DNA of 64,000 nt from Takakia lepidozioides. Lineage: Eukaryota > Streptophyta > Takakiopsida > Takakiales > Takakiaceae. Made by a program: the position numbers and the translations under genes. The notes beneath the pieces were generated by a model. It saw only the letters and a list, made by a program, of their open reading frames with translations. It made no database searches and had not been told where the DNA came from. Numbering within the stretch: position 1 is the stretch's first letter; every line of letters begins with the position of its first letter. Shown here one piece after another: positions 30,805-40,890 of the stretch. Location: NCBI GenBank assembly GCA_030704615.1, contig CM060733.1:6510001-6574000 (forward strand), in the 5' to 3' direction.

Positions 30805-33149
30805 TATCTGGAGCAGTAGTGTGGTCCTGAAAGGTCCTTGGAGCAGTTCTCAGAGCCATTTCAATCTATGTTTTATTCTTTCTGTTCTACTTGCATCTTA
30901 CTCACTGAGCGCTTTTGTGGGTTGGGATTTATCTCCTTTTTTCAGGTACACGAAATATGTGCTTATGGAAGGAAATCACCTGAGCGGAATTCCCGACTAT
31001 CTTGACATGTGGTCGGACCCTGCAAACGATCCAACCATGTATACTGCAGGGATATTGAAGGACTGGAGTCCTTCTCACTTCAGAGACTGTGGGTGGTACC
31101 TTGACTGCCCACCTGAGCACACGACCTTTCAAGAACAACATATGAAATACTTGAACAATAACGCTGAGATGCTGGCGCCTTTGACTGACGAAGAGTATCA
31201 ACGAAACATAGCAACATTGGCTGCCAAGGAGCCTGATGCTCAGGGAACGCCGCAGAAGGGAAAGAAGGCGGGCCGCAAACCAAAAGACAAGGCTGTTGAT
31301 GTCATAGCCATCTCACCAGCAAAGCCAAAGGACAAAGACAAGTCCAAAGAGAAGGAAAAAGACAAGGGGAAGGAGAATGAAAAGGAGATGGAGAGTGGGC
31401 AGGACTTTACTGCTGGAAGATATACCCGCACTCTTCAGTGCGTGTTCGATGCCAAGCCACACCCTTCCCGTTCTGATTCAGCAGGAGAGATGAAAATTGT
31501 TAATGAGGGTTGGCTTTCGATGATGCAGAGTCGAAAGAGAGGATACACTGGGGTGCCATCCCCTACCTGGGACAATATAATCTCATTCCTCAATCTGGTG
31601 AGAATTCCAGTTTCTTTCCTTTTTCTTTGAAAGTTTCGTTGGCAGTATTTCAGTCTCGTTCTTTGAAAACAATCCTGCCATCGTTCTTATAAAAAACATG
31701 TCTGTTGCAGGTGAGCACAGGTCCCACCTTCGTGTGCGGTGTGCAGAAAACTTATGCGGCCGACATTGTCATTCTCGACATCCCGGATGGCTAGGACTGT
31801 GCCAGAAGTTCTTCCAAAGGGCAAGACGCCAGGCTGGAACAAATTCGAGGACAACTACTGGAGTTGGGTGTTCGGGTTCTGTAACAATTTCCTCTCTGAT
31901 GCAGGGACACTTCTGCTTTTTCAGTCATGTGACAATGATAGTCGTCGGGCATTGGCATCATACCTCAAGTCTTCAGGGTTTGAAGTTTTGCGCACATGGA
32001 ATTGTGTGAACAGCCTATACCTTGTGAAAGGGGGTTTCCCTGGTCAGCTGGTATGCCGTCTCCCTTCTGCTTGTGCTTTGATCATGAGTTTCAATTTTCT
32101 TGCAGCTCCACTCTAGTAGAATGTTTTATGATCGACACCGATCATCACCGATTCATGATTTTTTTGTGTCAGAGTTCTGAATAGCCGATGTACACACTTC
32201 CACTATAGATTGTGTTTACCACACTAACCTGCTATCTTTGCCGGACGAGGATGTTCGAGGCGATCTGTCTGCGGAGGATTCGCACATCAAAGACACCATC
32301 CTCCATCCGCAGCTTTGAGATTTCTGACCAGGGTTGTTTCGTCAACCCCCCCTATGAGCCCCATGTCGATGACATTTTGTACAACTTCATGCAGTCCAGT
32401 CAGACTCTGAAGAGACCAGATGGCACTCCCTGGAGAGGTGCAAAGGAAAAGTCACCAGCATTCATGCAAATACTGCTGGAGTCATGCAGCCACCGCTCTG
32501 CACGGGTGGTCGATCTTTCTGTGTCCACAGGTTCGTTTTTTCCCTTCCGAATTGGTTTCGTTTCAACAGTTTCATCTGCTTAAATCCCCCCCTCCAAACT
32601 GTTCATGTTCTCCTGTCTGGTGCAGGAGCAACTTACCACGCATGCAAGGCAGGCGGAAGAAGCCTTTTTGGCATGGAGGGTGATTCTGACCTCTACAACA
32701 CCGTGCTCCTCCCCCTTTTGTCTGGCTCCACTTCAGGCACACAGACTGATCGGATTCAAATTCGAAATGATGACGATCCCGAAGATAAGCAGGTCGACAA
32801 CGACTTTTCATGTGAGTAAGTGCTAAACCCTCTTTGGGAGTCATACTCAATTTCTCGATAACATCAAAGTTACAGTAATAACTTTTTCAGGCTGTCTTTC
32901 AGGAAAGGCAGCGGTGGATCTTCAGGAGATACAGTCATTTCTGGCGAGTCTGTTTTCGACAGCCCCCTTTCCAATTTTCTGCTTCTTGTTTATGCCGAAG
33001 CAATGGCACTTCACGCGGCCAAGTCCCTATCCCCTGACTTTTTACTGCCCAGCCGTAGGTGTATCCAGAGTGGATCCGGTGTTCTAAAATACTTAGACTT
33101 AGATGCAGAGGAAGAGGGGATACATTGTACTGACTCTGAGTCAGACTGA

Positions 33150-33720
33150 ACTGTATTCTTTTAATATTCATTTTCATATTATCTGGAAAACGTTGAATCC
33201 CCTTCCTCCACCGTAGTTGTTCCTTTAGAACAAATAATAATCACAGAATCAACTTTTGTTTAAATTGCTATATGTATGAATCCATCTCACAAACCTTCCT
33301 GACTCTTCTCATATCCATTGTGCATTCATCTACACTGTATTCATGCGTGCTCCATTCATGAAAGCTTCCTTTGTACAACATCCATTGTACATTCATCCTC
33401 TGTACTCTTTAATCCACCCCACAAACCTTCCACACTCATTTCATATACGTTGTGCATTCGTCAAAAGATTTGGTCATGCATCTTCCTGTCATGAATTTTT
33501 GTCATTGCTCAACATCCATTATACATTCATCCATTTTACTCTTATCCATCCGTCATTCATCCATCTACATACATTTTTCACACTCATCCATCTGTTTATC
33601 ATCCAACTGTACATTCATCCATCCTTCATTCAATGTCTTTTATTATGTCGTCCAGCTTGTTTCCGCGGTAAAGGGTGCCAATCCGCGGGAATACACTCCA
33701 CTTCTTTCTGGGCGCGTGGT
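33150..33720. other. 3' flank of the ParB-methyltransferase gene with CATTCATC-type repeats
   Basis: At 33300-33640 short motifs (CATCCAT, ACATTCATCC, GTACATTCATC) recur irregularly. I see no gene in it. Confidence 0.5.
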
Positions 33721-33854
33721 GACGCGGCCTTCACGTGTGATGACGTGGACTGAGCCCCGTGACGTGGCATTTGCGCAAGGTGACGTGGCGTAAGCGCAGT
33801 TGCGCTCACGCGCTCACGCGCTCACGTGACCAGGCTCACGCCGAGGCATCCCTG
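33721..33854. repeat. Right terminal inverted repeat and subterminal repeats of the inner MULE
   Basis: GTGACGTGGC-type units recur at about 33732, 33758 and 33779, and (G)CGCTCACG is tandemly repeated at 33802-33825. The end (GGCTCACGCCGAGGCATCCCTG is 22 bases, positions 33833-33854) is the inverted counterpart of the left end. Confidence 0.75.
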
Positions 33855-33864
33855 GGGCAGGTTG
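33855..33864. repeat. Right 10-bp target-site duplication of the inner MULE
   Basis: This is an exact copy of GGGCAGGTTG at 22520-22529. Removing the element plus one copy joins the left exon's SPLGQ codons to a normal-looking short intron with acceptor CTCACAG at 33951. Confidence 0.9.
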
Positions 33865-33951
33865 TGCCATTTCCTCTTTCAGCACTATTGTTTATATTTT
33901 AGCACATTGTGAAATTGGGCTAATTCGCCATTTTGCTCGGTATCCTCACAG

Positions 33952-35510
33952 GATGTTCGTCCCTCCGTCGGTAGACTGTCTACTTCTGAGGACATGACAT
34001 CTTCCGCCCATGCTGCAAACGTGGGATCGACAACAAAGAAAGGTGTGGGGGTGAGCACGTCCCCCCATGCGCGGGTCAGTTCTACGCATGCGACCCACGA
34101 AGCTGCAAAGACAGGTCCAGCAAGTGTAAACAAACCTGCTGACCAGCCTCTGTTGCAAAGTAGGGCGGCAACGCTGCGTTTGTCTTCTCTATCCAGCCCG
34201 CCTACAACTGTCCCTGCTTCCCAGGGGAGAGGCAAAGCCAAGAAGCGGACTGTGGTGGACCATGCGAACAAGAACCGCAAGTTGGCCTTGGACATGGACA
34301 AAGATGTGGGTCGTTTCCTGGAGCAGCACAGGTGAATATTGTGCTTAGTCTCCTCATCTATCTTTGTCGTTAAGTGCTTTGCGATTAGTTGTCTCAGTCT
34401 GCTGCTGGTTGTCATCATTGTCTGTTGTGGTTAATCTTGTCAGTCTGCTGATGAATTGTTCAGCCTGTAGAGTGTTTGGTACCATGTTGATGTCAGTCTG
34501 TTCAGTACATGAGGCTTCCCGAATGATGGTCTGCTCTGTGCAGGATGGGTGCTCGGTTTGGCAAAGCACATGCTCTGCACGTCAAGGCGGGTAATTCCAT
34601 GCTGATGTTTTTTGAAGGGGACCCACGGTTTGAATGCGGACTGTCGCCGGATGACATAAAGGCGCTCTAGAAGGTTGAGTCGGAGTGCACAGATAGACTC
34701 ATGGAGCTGTGGTGTCGATTCTATGAGAAGTCGGTTGAGGTTGCGTTCACCAACACTATTGCTGTTCTTCCAACGTCGACGTGGACGGTGTTGAAGTCAT
34801 TGGGGGTGGGGCAACGTGAAAGCCTTCTGGAGGTCATCAAAGGTTGCCTCAGCACTAAACGACTGGGCAAGGACTTGAAAGAATGCGATTTTATTTTGGT
34901 GCCAATTGGGGACGAGTAAGAACTTTTCCGAGTCTGCTGAGACTGTCTCCTGAGTCATAGTCTGGTTTCGCAGTGTCGTCTTGACTCTGAGCGATTAAGT
35001 TGACCTCTGTATTTGTCCAGTGGACTGGGTTTGAAGATTGAGTCTGCTGAGTCAGCTGAGTGCTGAGTGGTCGGTTTGCTGAGTGTCAGTCTGCTGAGTC
35101 TGCCCATCATGATTGTGCAATGACGCCATGTTGTTTGATACCATTGCAGGGGGCACTGGAGTGTTTGTATCATCGACCTCCGCAAGGGCTGTTACACTCA
35201 CCTGAACTCTATCAAGGACTCGCATAGTTGTCCCTTTGTTCTAGGGTGGATTCAGAAGCTTCATGCTGAGTGCTTAGGGTACTCGATGGACTCACCGGAG
35301 TGGCACAAGATTGTCCAAGCATTTCAGTTCTACACGCCTGATGTGCCCCATCAACCATTCAGCTGGGAGTGTGGCTTTTACGTCATGTCATTCATTCAAG
35401 TGATTTATGAGTGGGTAAAAGTCAGAGGAAATGTTTCCAAGACTGCAAAGCCAGAGAGAGGAACACCTTTCACGAAGGACTGGTTTACTTTCAAGTTTGC
35501 ACTTGGGTAG
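33952..35510 (+). pseudogene. Ulp1-cargo gene, 3' part with C48 cysteine protease domain
   Basis: Exons 33952-34331, 34544-34915 and 35150-35510 continue the gene begun at 20410. The first is Ser/Thr/Lys-rich (GRGKAKKRTVVDHANKNRK). The protease part has DFILVPIGDE, GHWSVCIIDLRKG (catalytic His), THLNSIKD in the usual Asp position, and HQPFSWECGFYVMSF with the oxyanion Gln and catalytic Cys. Ulp1-family enzymes cleave SUMO or related ubiquitin-like proteins. An in-frame TAG at 34668-34670 again replaces an expected CAG (Gln). Reading past the TAG at 35508 would add about 20 plausible residues. Both introns between these exons are filled with CAGTCTGCTG-like repeats. Confidence 0.72.
34360..35130 (+). 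repeat. CAGTCTGCTG repeats in two introns of the Ulp1 gene
   Basis: AGTCTGCTG, CAGTCTG and GAGTCTGCTGAG recur at 34390-34520 and again at 34930-35105, either side of an exon that lacks them. Confidence 0.65.
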
Positions 35511-35905
35511 CGAATGCAGTGTGCCCAGTATATCGTGCGGGGGTTGGACAATCTAGAGAAACTGCTCTCATGAGTATGATGTACTTGTCCTATGAAGTCT
35601 ATGTACCGAAATAAAAAATGCGAGTCTTTTCGCTTACTATTCCAGTGGTGATGAGCACTTTTGTGTACTGTGGGTGCTGGCATGTTTTGTAATGTTGTCA
35701 CTAAACTCAATGGACACAATGGTGTCAATTTTTCCATGCACTGTGCACTCGAGTCAGCTGAGCTTGAATGTGCAAGCAGTATGCTGCCGAGGCTGGGACT
35801 GGTGGGTCTGGTACCTAGTCTGGTAGGCACCATGTCCATGAGTCCGCTGGGACACTGGATTGGCATGAGTCATTAGGGAAGTAGTCCACTGGGAGCCTGG
35901 GTTTT
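35511..35905. other. Gap between the convergent Ulp1 and transposase genes
   Basis: This 395-bp stretch holds the shared 3' flanks and possibly a short C-terminal extension of the Ulp1 frame (to about 35572). I recognise no other feature. Confidence 0.4.
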
Positions 35906-38900
35906 TCAGGCCTCCACGAAATCTCGTCTCCTTTTCAGAGACATGTTGTTGTTGTCGTTCAGAGGACGGAAAGCCTTCGCTGCCGCAGGGTGCAACATTC
36001 CAGCCGCACTTTTTGCCAGGACATCAACGAGCTGCCCTCTGCACATACGAAGAGCAGATCGGGCATGTGCCTCCAGGTATTTGTCATCACCTACAATGCG
36101 AAGTATATCCGTGAATTCTTGTTCCATTGAGGCTGAGACCTCTAGAGGTGCCTCGTCGTAGGGGAAGTCATCCGGAGGATGTCTTTCCATGAACTGATTG
36201 GATTCGTCGTTGCCGCCGGCACCATTGCCCAAGAGCAAGTTAGGTAATCCTCCATAAATGATTCCCAGCGCCGTGCCACAAACGCGCACAAGGAGGCCAT
36301 CCTGCAGGTCAGGGTAAAACATCTTCAGGACACGGACCTGGTGCTTGCATAAGTTTCCCTTCATTGCCCATGGGCACGTGCAACAAGCCCAATCGCAATC
36401 AGGATTGTAAACAATGTATGTTGTGCCGGGGTGGTTGTTGCTGAGAACGTAGGCTGGTTCACCAGGACCCAAGGGAAGAGTAACATTCTCAGCAGGAATG
36501 TCTCGTGCCGCAAGTATAGAACTGGACAGTGTACTTTTCGTGTTTGTCATTTCTTATGAACCCGTGGGTCTTCAAATGGATTGCGTACCAGTAGTGTGTT
36601 AGCACATGGCCAGTGAGTTCTCATATAAGCCAGTCCACTCTACGACCACTCATCTTGCCTTTCCCCATGACAAGTCTTACCTTCAGATTTCGATGGTATG
36701 CCTCAATGCTTGCGTTTGTGTCTTGGCTCGTATGAGGGACATGGCGGGCTGCTGTACACCACATTGCTATTTTGGGTTTCCAGTACTGCTCGATATAGTC
36801 AAGAAATTCATGTCCTTTCGGGTATTTTGACCTCATATGACGGATTCTCCTTGCAACCCACCGAAGCGCTCTTTTCTCGTTGCGTGGTCCCCCTCTACAG
36901 TACATGAGGTCTCCCATATCCTTCAACAAGTTTACAGTGGTCACCAGATCCTTTGTTTTCTTGCATGATTGCTTCACCCATGCCTTGCGGACATGCCAAA
37001 GGCAGAGGAAAATGAGTACTCCTTCAAAAACAATTCTGCGCAACACACATGGTACACATTAGAGTCTTGGGATCGGACTGCAATGGTGGACTGCCGGAGT
37101 GGACTGTAACAGCGACCTGTATCAGCGGGTAGAGCCACTGGACTCGCCCAGTGGACAGTGCAATGCCACGACGTTGATGTGCTGGAATAACCCCATTGGA
37201 CTACCCAGTGGACTTCCCCGTTGGACTTCCCCCTAGCTAGGACTGGGGCAGCGGACTGCCCCATTGGACTGCCACAATGAACTACCAAGCGGACTTGTCA
37301 GGGACTGCCGAGTGGACTTGGCAGCGGACGGCCGACCCCAGGGACTGCTGAGTGGACTTGCCAGCGGACTGCCGAACGGACTTGCCAAGGACTGCCGAGT
37401 GGACTTGCCATGGACTGCTGAGTGGACTTCCAGCGGACTGCCGAGCGGACTTGCCGGGGACTGCCAGCGGACTTGCCAGGGGACTGACGAGCGGACTTGA
37501 CAACGGACTACCAGTGGATTTGCCCAGCGAACTGCCATCGGGTTTCGCCACAGGAGTCTGCCAGTGGACTGTAGCAATGGACTGCTGCAGTGGACCTCGA
37601 CAATGGACCGGTGCTGTGGACCAACAGACTTACCGAATAACATTGATTTCTGCTTCGGCATCGTCCACAATGAAGGCATTGGGTCGCCAGCTCGGCAAAT
37701 ATGCGAGGAGTGAATCGCGCAAGGCTCTCATCCACGGCACCAGGTCTGTTGTCCGATTCCTCGCGGATAGGATATATGCAATTGGTATACCGTTCAACCA
37801 CTCGTCAAAGACCATCAACGTGTACAATGGGAACTGTTGAAATGCACAATGTCAGATGGTCAGAGCATGCAAATTCCGCTCAGTTCTGCACGAGTAGACT
37901 TCATAAGAGTGATGAGGTCTGCAGCGGTTCACAGTGGGTCTGCCCCTCGGTCTTCCACAACGTACACATGAAAACATATAGAAAGGGTCAGCACACCAAA
38001 TTTTATGTGAATGCTGCATAGTACTATGCTATCATGCTCCTACAAGTCCATGGAATCGTTCGAATAGTACCTTGTCATGATTTGTCCCAAAGGTTGTATC
38101 ACATGCAACGATACGGTCATGTCCTAATTCCAGCATTCGTCGTTTCTGCCACGGAATCTGTATGCCAATAGTGAATGTCAAATCTCCATCAAAATGCTCG
38201 AATGTTGGCTCTAATTTCTCCTCTTGATAGAAAAAAACGGACGCAGTATTCGGGTCTCTCCACATGCGCACACTCTTCGCATCATCGGCGTGTTTTTTGA
38301 AGGTTTGTCACGCACGTTTCTCGGCAAGGTTGCGAATATCTTGCTCCAACAAAAAATCATTGCGGGTCCATGCATCGCCCAAGCCGGTGTAGTTCATCAC
38401 GTGCTCTTTATGCTCCATCATGATTTGGGCGACCGACAGGCCTCGGCACAAACACTCGACGACCCAGGCTTTCAAATCCTCGCTAATGTGTGGTGCATAG
38501 GCGTGGCGGGTGTTCCTGAACTCTGCGGACTTCCCATGCGAGGGTTTCCCTTGCGCATCTGTATGCTCCATGTTGTTGTAGTACGTGATGACATAGATGT
38601 TAGGGGCGAGATAGCATTGCTGGACCTTGAAACAGCATTGGCAACCACGCTTGTAAGACTCTCCATACTCCGACTTCTTTCTCCTTGGGCCTTTATGAGG
38701 GCAAGATGTTCCAGCACCCACAAGAGGTCCTCCACGCTTCTGTTTTGGATCCTCCACTATTGCCTTGTTGGTGCGCTTATCATCAGGACCGTAACAGCAT
38801 TGATACCTGGACAGAAAATTCAAAAATCGATATCCAACGACTTGAGGAAGCATAAAATCAGAGAACTCGTGAAACAAAAAATGACAACAGACATGTAATG

Positions 38901-39247
38901 AAACGTCAAAATGACTGAGGATGGTGCACATATAATACTGGACAGAAATGTGTTGGCTCTGGGCGCTTTTCGCGAACCAGGTTCCACTTAAGAATGGACA
39001 TTCACCCAAAACTGAGTGGGGTAGTCTTCCAAAGTCTCCTCTCCCAGGACAAAGTCACCAACTCTATCCCAAGGTATGCAGGCCTTTTCACTCGCACACC
39101 CATAAACCCATATTGCGTCTCACTCTTCCAATGGAGATCCTTCCTGTTGAAGGGTCCTGGTTTTGCTGTTTGCAAACATTGTCGAAGAGGCCGTATAAGC
39201 GGATTTTCCGTGATCAGTATATCATCGAGTTTTGCTTCCACGTCCAT
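35906..39247 (-). pseudogene. Outer MULE transposase (SWIM zinc finger), damaged
   Basis: Known role: MULE-type DDE transposase. The first coding stretch starts MDVEAKLDDILITENPL (39247), shifts frame near 39005, then gives GECPFLSGTWFAKSAQ. An exon with a Cys/His-rich DNA-binding part (YQCCYGPDD, TSCPHKGPRRKK, CQCCF) follows. After a TGA at 38308-38310 (expected CGA) the same frame gives HDRIVACDTTFGTNHDK with a catalytic Asp. Next come exon 37838-37640 (MVFDEWLNGIPIAYIL, FIVDDAEAEINVI) and an exon from about 37037 with FLCLWHVRKAWVKQ, the C-X2-H motif. The last exon carries a SWIM finger (CTCPWAMKGNLCKHQVRVLK) and ends at 35906. It is a different, distant family from the inner transposase. 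Confidence 0.75.
37090..37630. repeat. GGACTGCC/GGACTTGCC repeat in a transposase intron
   Basis: GCGGACTGCCGAGTGGACTT-type units recur every 10-25 bp through nearly the whole 600-bp intron. Long frames on both strands here (SPLSSP, DLPRTAEW types) are repeat by-products. Confidence 0.75.
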
Positions 39248-39439
39248 GCCCTATACAGTACAAAGGACACGCTTCTGAACATGCAAGAAACGCGCCGCAG
39301 TACCCAGGACACGATCGACAACGTGCCAGGAGAACAGTGCGCACGTTCGCGGGTGCTGACAAGTGGCAGACGGCAGGGATGACGGTTTGAATTGCAGCCC
39401 TAAAAATAGAGGGCTCGGATGGGTTATGGGAATGGACGG

Positions 39440-39610
39440 TGGAGATCCTGCGCCGTTAGCGGACTGGATGGCAGGGGACTGGCGGGCAGATTGGCGGACT
39501 GACAGACTGCTAGGCAGCGGACTGGCCAGCACCGGACTGGCAGGCAGACTAGCGGACTGGCCAGCACTGGACTGGCTGGCAGACTGGAAGGCAGCGGACT
39601 GGCCGCGCGG
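39440..39610. repeat. GCGGACTGGCAG repeat near the right end of the outer MULE
   Basis: GGACTGGC and GCAGACTGGC units are tandemly arranged, followed by a GC-rich run (CGGGCGCGGGCGGGGCGGG). The position, outside the transposase start, fits a subterminal repeat of the element. Confidence 0.6.
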
Positions 39611-39705
39611 CGGGCGCGGGCGGGGCGGGCGGGGTGGGGGGAGCCGGGCATCCGTGAGCGGGGCCCACCGGCCACATTGCACGTGCCCATTGAAAACCCT
39701 ATTAT

Positions 39706-39750
39706 CGTAAAATGAGAGGCCAAAAAAATATCTTAGATCTCTCATTTACG
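39706..39750. other. Inverted repeat (hairpin) at the transposon/gene-block border
   Basis: CGTAAAATGAGAG at 39706-39718 pairs with CTCTCATTTACG at 39739-39750 (one unpaired A) around a 20-base loop. It may be a small foldback element or the end of the outer unit. Confidence 0.5.
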
Positions 39751-40890
39751 TTTTGGGCCTGAAAAGGGCTTGTTGACTGCTGACGTGGCAGGTAAACAAG
39801 CCCAAAACAGGTTGCACTCCAAAGGCCATTTTTGGCAGAAAATTAGCAATTTTAGAAAAAACACTTCACCTTGTGGTGTGTGAGCATTACATACACACAT
39901 CCACCATTGGCTTTAAAAAATTGTAGAAAAAAAAGTACTTCATTTGGAGGCACATTTTCTCTTGTCAATTTTGAGATTGGAATCTCTGGATGATTTTTGG
40001 TAGGTTTCTAGGGGCAATTTACTGCAGCTGGGTACCCAAAATTGGTAAAAAGTCAAAAAAGGGCTTGGGAACTTGAGCGCAACCGGCAGGTTATTAGAAA
40101 GTCAATAGATTGAAAGAATTGAGTTCCAATGTAACCGCAACCGCCTGTTAGCAAAAAATATAAATAACCGCCCAACACTGATATCACCCTGTAGGATGAG
40201 AAATTAGGGTCTGGTCTGCCTATTGAATTTCAGAGGTGCTTGGAGGTGTTTTTTTGCAGTGTTCCGAAGTCTGCAAGCTTCGTCATCCCAAGGTTGAGCT
40301 GTACTTAGTGACTTGTTCACAGGTGAACCCATAGCAGTTGGTTATCTGTACAACTTCATCTCCAACAAAGATGCATGTTGTAGTGTGGATAGTGCTATAA
40401 CCAGAAATCGATGTAGCACAAGCTCCTCAGGTTTATAAATACCTAGAAATGTTTAAGAAAGAGCATGTAAAGGCATTCTCAAGTGATATGCATGAGACCA
40501 AGTTTGGTAGCAGACGTGCAAAGCCACAGTTTCTCATGCTCATATCATCAGTGATAGCGGGATCCTTGGTCCCTGCTGACAGAACAGGTTGAGGCTCTGC
40601 CCGCTTAGGCTGGTGCAGAAATGCAATCCTTGTATTGTGGATGGACTACATGTCCTCACACTCCATTAAAGAATTAATATGGGAACTCTTGATACTGGCC
40701 TGCAGAGGTTCTTTGATATGTCTGACTTCTACACATGTACTGCTAGTATCTCACAAGAAGAACCTGTTTGAAGTTTTTTCTTGAAAACAATCATGCCTGC
40801 AAAATCTGGTTGTCTGCGGCAGTCATGCATGATGTTTGCACCATGTGAACCTCTTCTAACAGAAGCAAGGACAAGTCTCCCGATGAGATG
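39751..40890. other. Intergenic region, no gene seen
   Basis: AT-rich, with no conserved frame on either strand. The right part is the 3' flank of the JmjC gene. GTGTGTGAGCATTACATACACACA-like self-complementary bases occur near 39880. Confidence 0.4.

Larger units (their letters stand above)
27515..33149 (+). pseudogene. ParB/sulfiredoxin-fold plus beta-class N6/N4 DNA methyltransferase fusion gene, MULE cargo
   Basis: Ten exons, with GT-AG joins and phases consistent by eye: 27515-27811, 28231-28883, 28978-29170, 29255-29692, 29777-30003, 30946-31597, 31711-32050, 32106-32530, 32626-32815, 32891-33149. Residues around 175-330 look like a ParB/Srx domain, with the hallmark WDGNHRLLAWMGYI near residue 267. 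A middle region of unknown function and a Lys/Glu linker (KPKDKDKSKEKEKDKGKEN) follow. The C-terminal half fits a beta-class amino-methyltransferase: a DIVILDIPDG motif-IV-like segment, then DAGTLLLFQS, GAKEKSPAFMQILLE and motif I near the end, VVDLSVSTGATYHACKAGG, then RSLFGMEGDSDLY. ParB-methylase fusions are known from bacteria and phages. DPPY is degenerate. A TAG/frameshift at about 31792 and a TGA at 32178 plus a shift near 32300 damage this copy. Confidence 0.75.
22530..33854. mobile_element. Inner MULE carrying a ParB-fold/DNA methyltransferase gene
   Basis: An 11,325-bp element with exact 10-bp flanking duplications. The ends form imperfect inverted repeats: 14 of the outermost 22 positions match, both begin CA and both contain GGCGTGAGC. 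Both ends also carry GTGACGTGGC/GCGTGAGC subterminal repeats. Inside are two divergent genes, a SWIM-type MULE transposase (-, 26665-23175) and a ParB-methyltransferase gene (+, 27515-33149), sharing an 850-bp intergenic promoter region. Both genes carry nonsense or frameshift changes, so this copy is non-autonomous now. It sits just inside an intron of the outer Ulp1 gene. Confidence 0.88.
20410..39250. mobile_element. Outer Mutator-like unit: Ulp1 protease gene plus SWIM transposase, interrupted by an inner MULE
   Basis: Two convergent genes, a Ulp1/C48 protease gene (+, 20410-22525 continuing 33952-35510) and a MULE transposase gene (-, 39247-35906), form one cargo-bearing unit. Plant MULE families that carry Ulp1-type proteases are well known. 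The inner MULE splits the protease gene. I could not find terminal inverted repeats or a target duplication for this outer unit. The limits given are those of its coding parts, and the real ends are probably between 20.3 and 20.41 kb and near 39.4-39.75 kb. Confidence 0.6.

Noticed and set aside
27515-33149. Bacterial or phage contamination as the source of the ParB-methyltransferase gene
   Set aside because: The gene has nine phase-consistent GT-AG introns and lies inside an element with exact plant-type MULE target duplications and terminal repeats.
37264-37840. Long plus- and minus-strand frames in the transposase intron
   Set aside because: Repeat-derived (GGACTGCC units). The transposase reading frame is interrupted exactly here, with donor and acceptor sites on either side.
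39251-39745. Minus-strand frame with Pro/Ser/Ala-rich peptide upstream of the outer transposase
   Set aside because: It derives from the GCGGACTGG repeat and GC-rich run, with no similarity to transposase N-termini.
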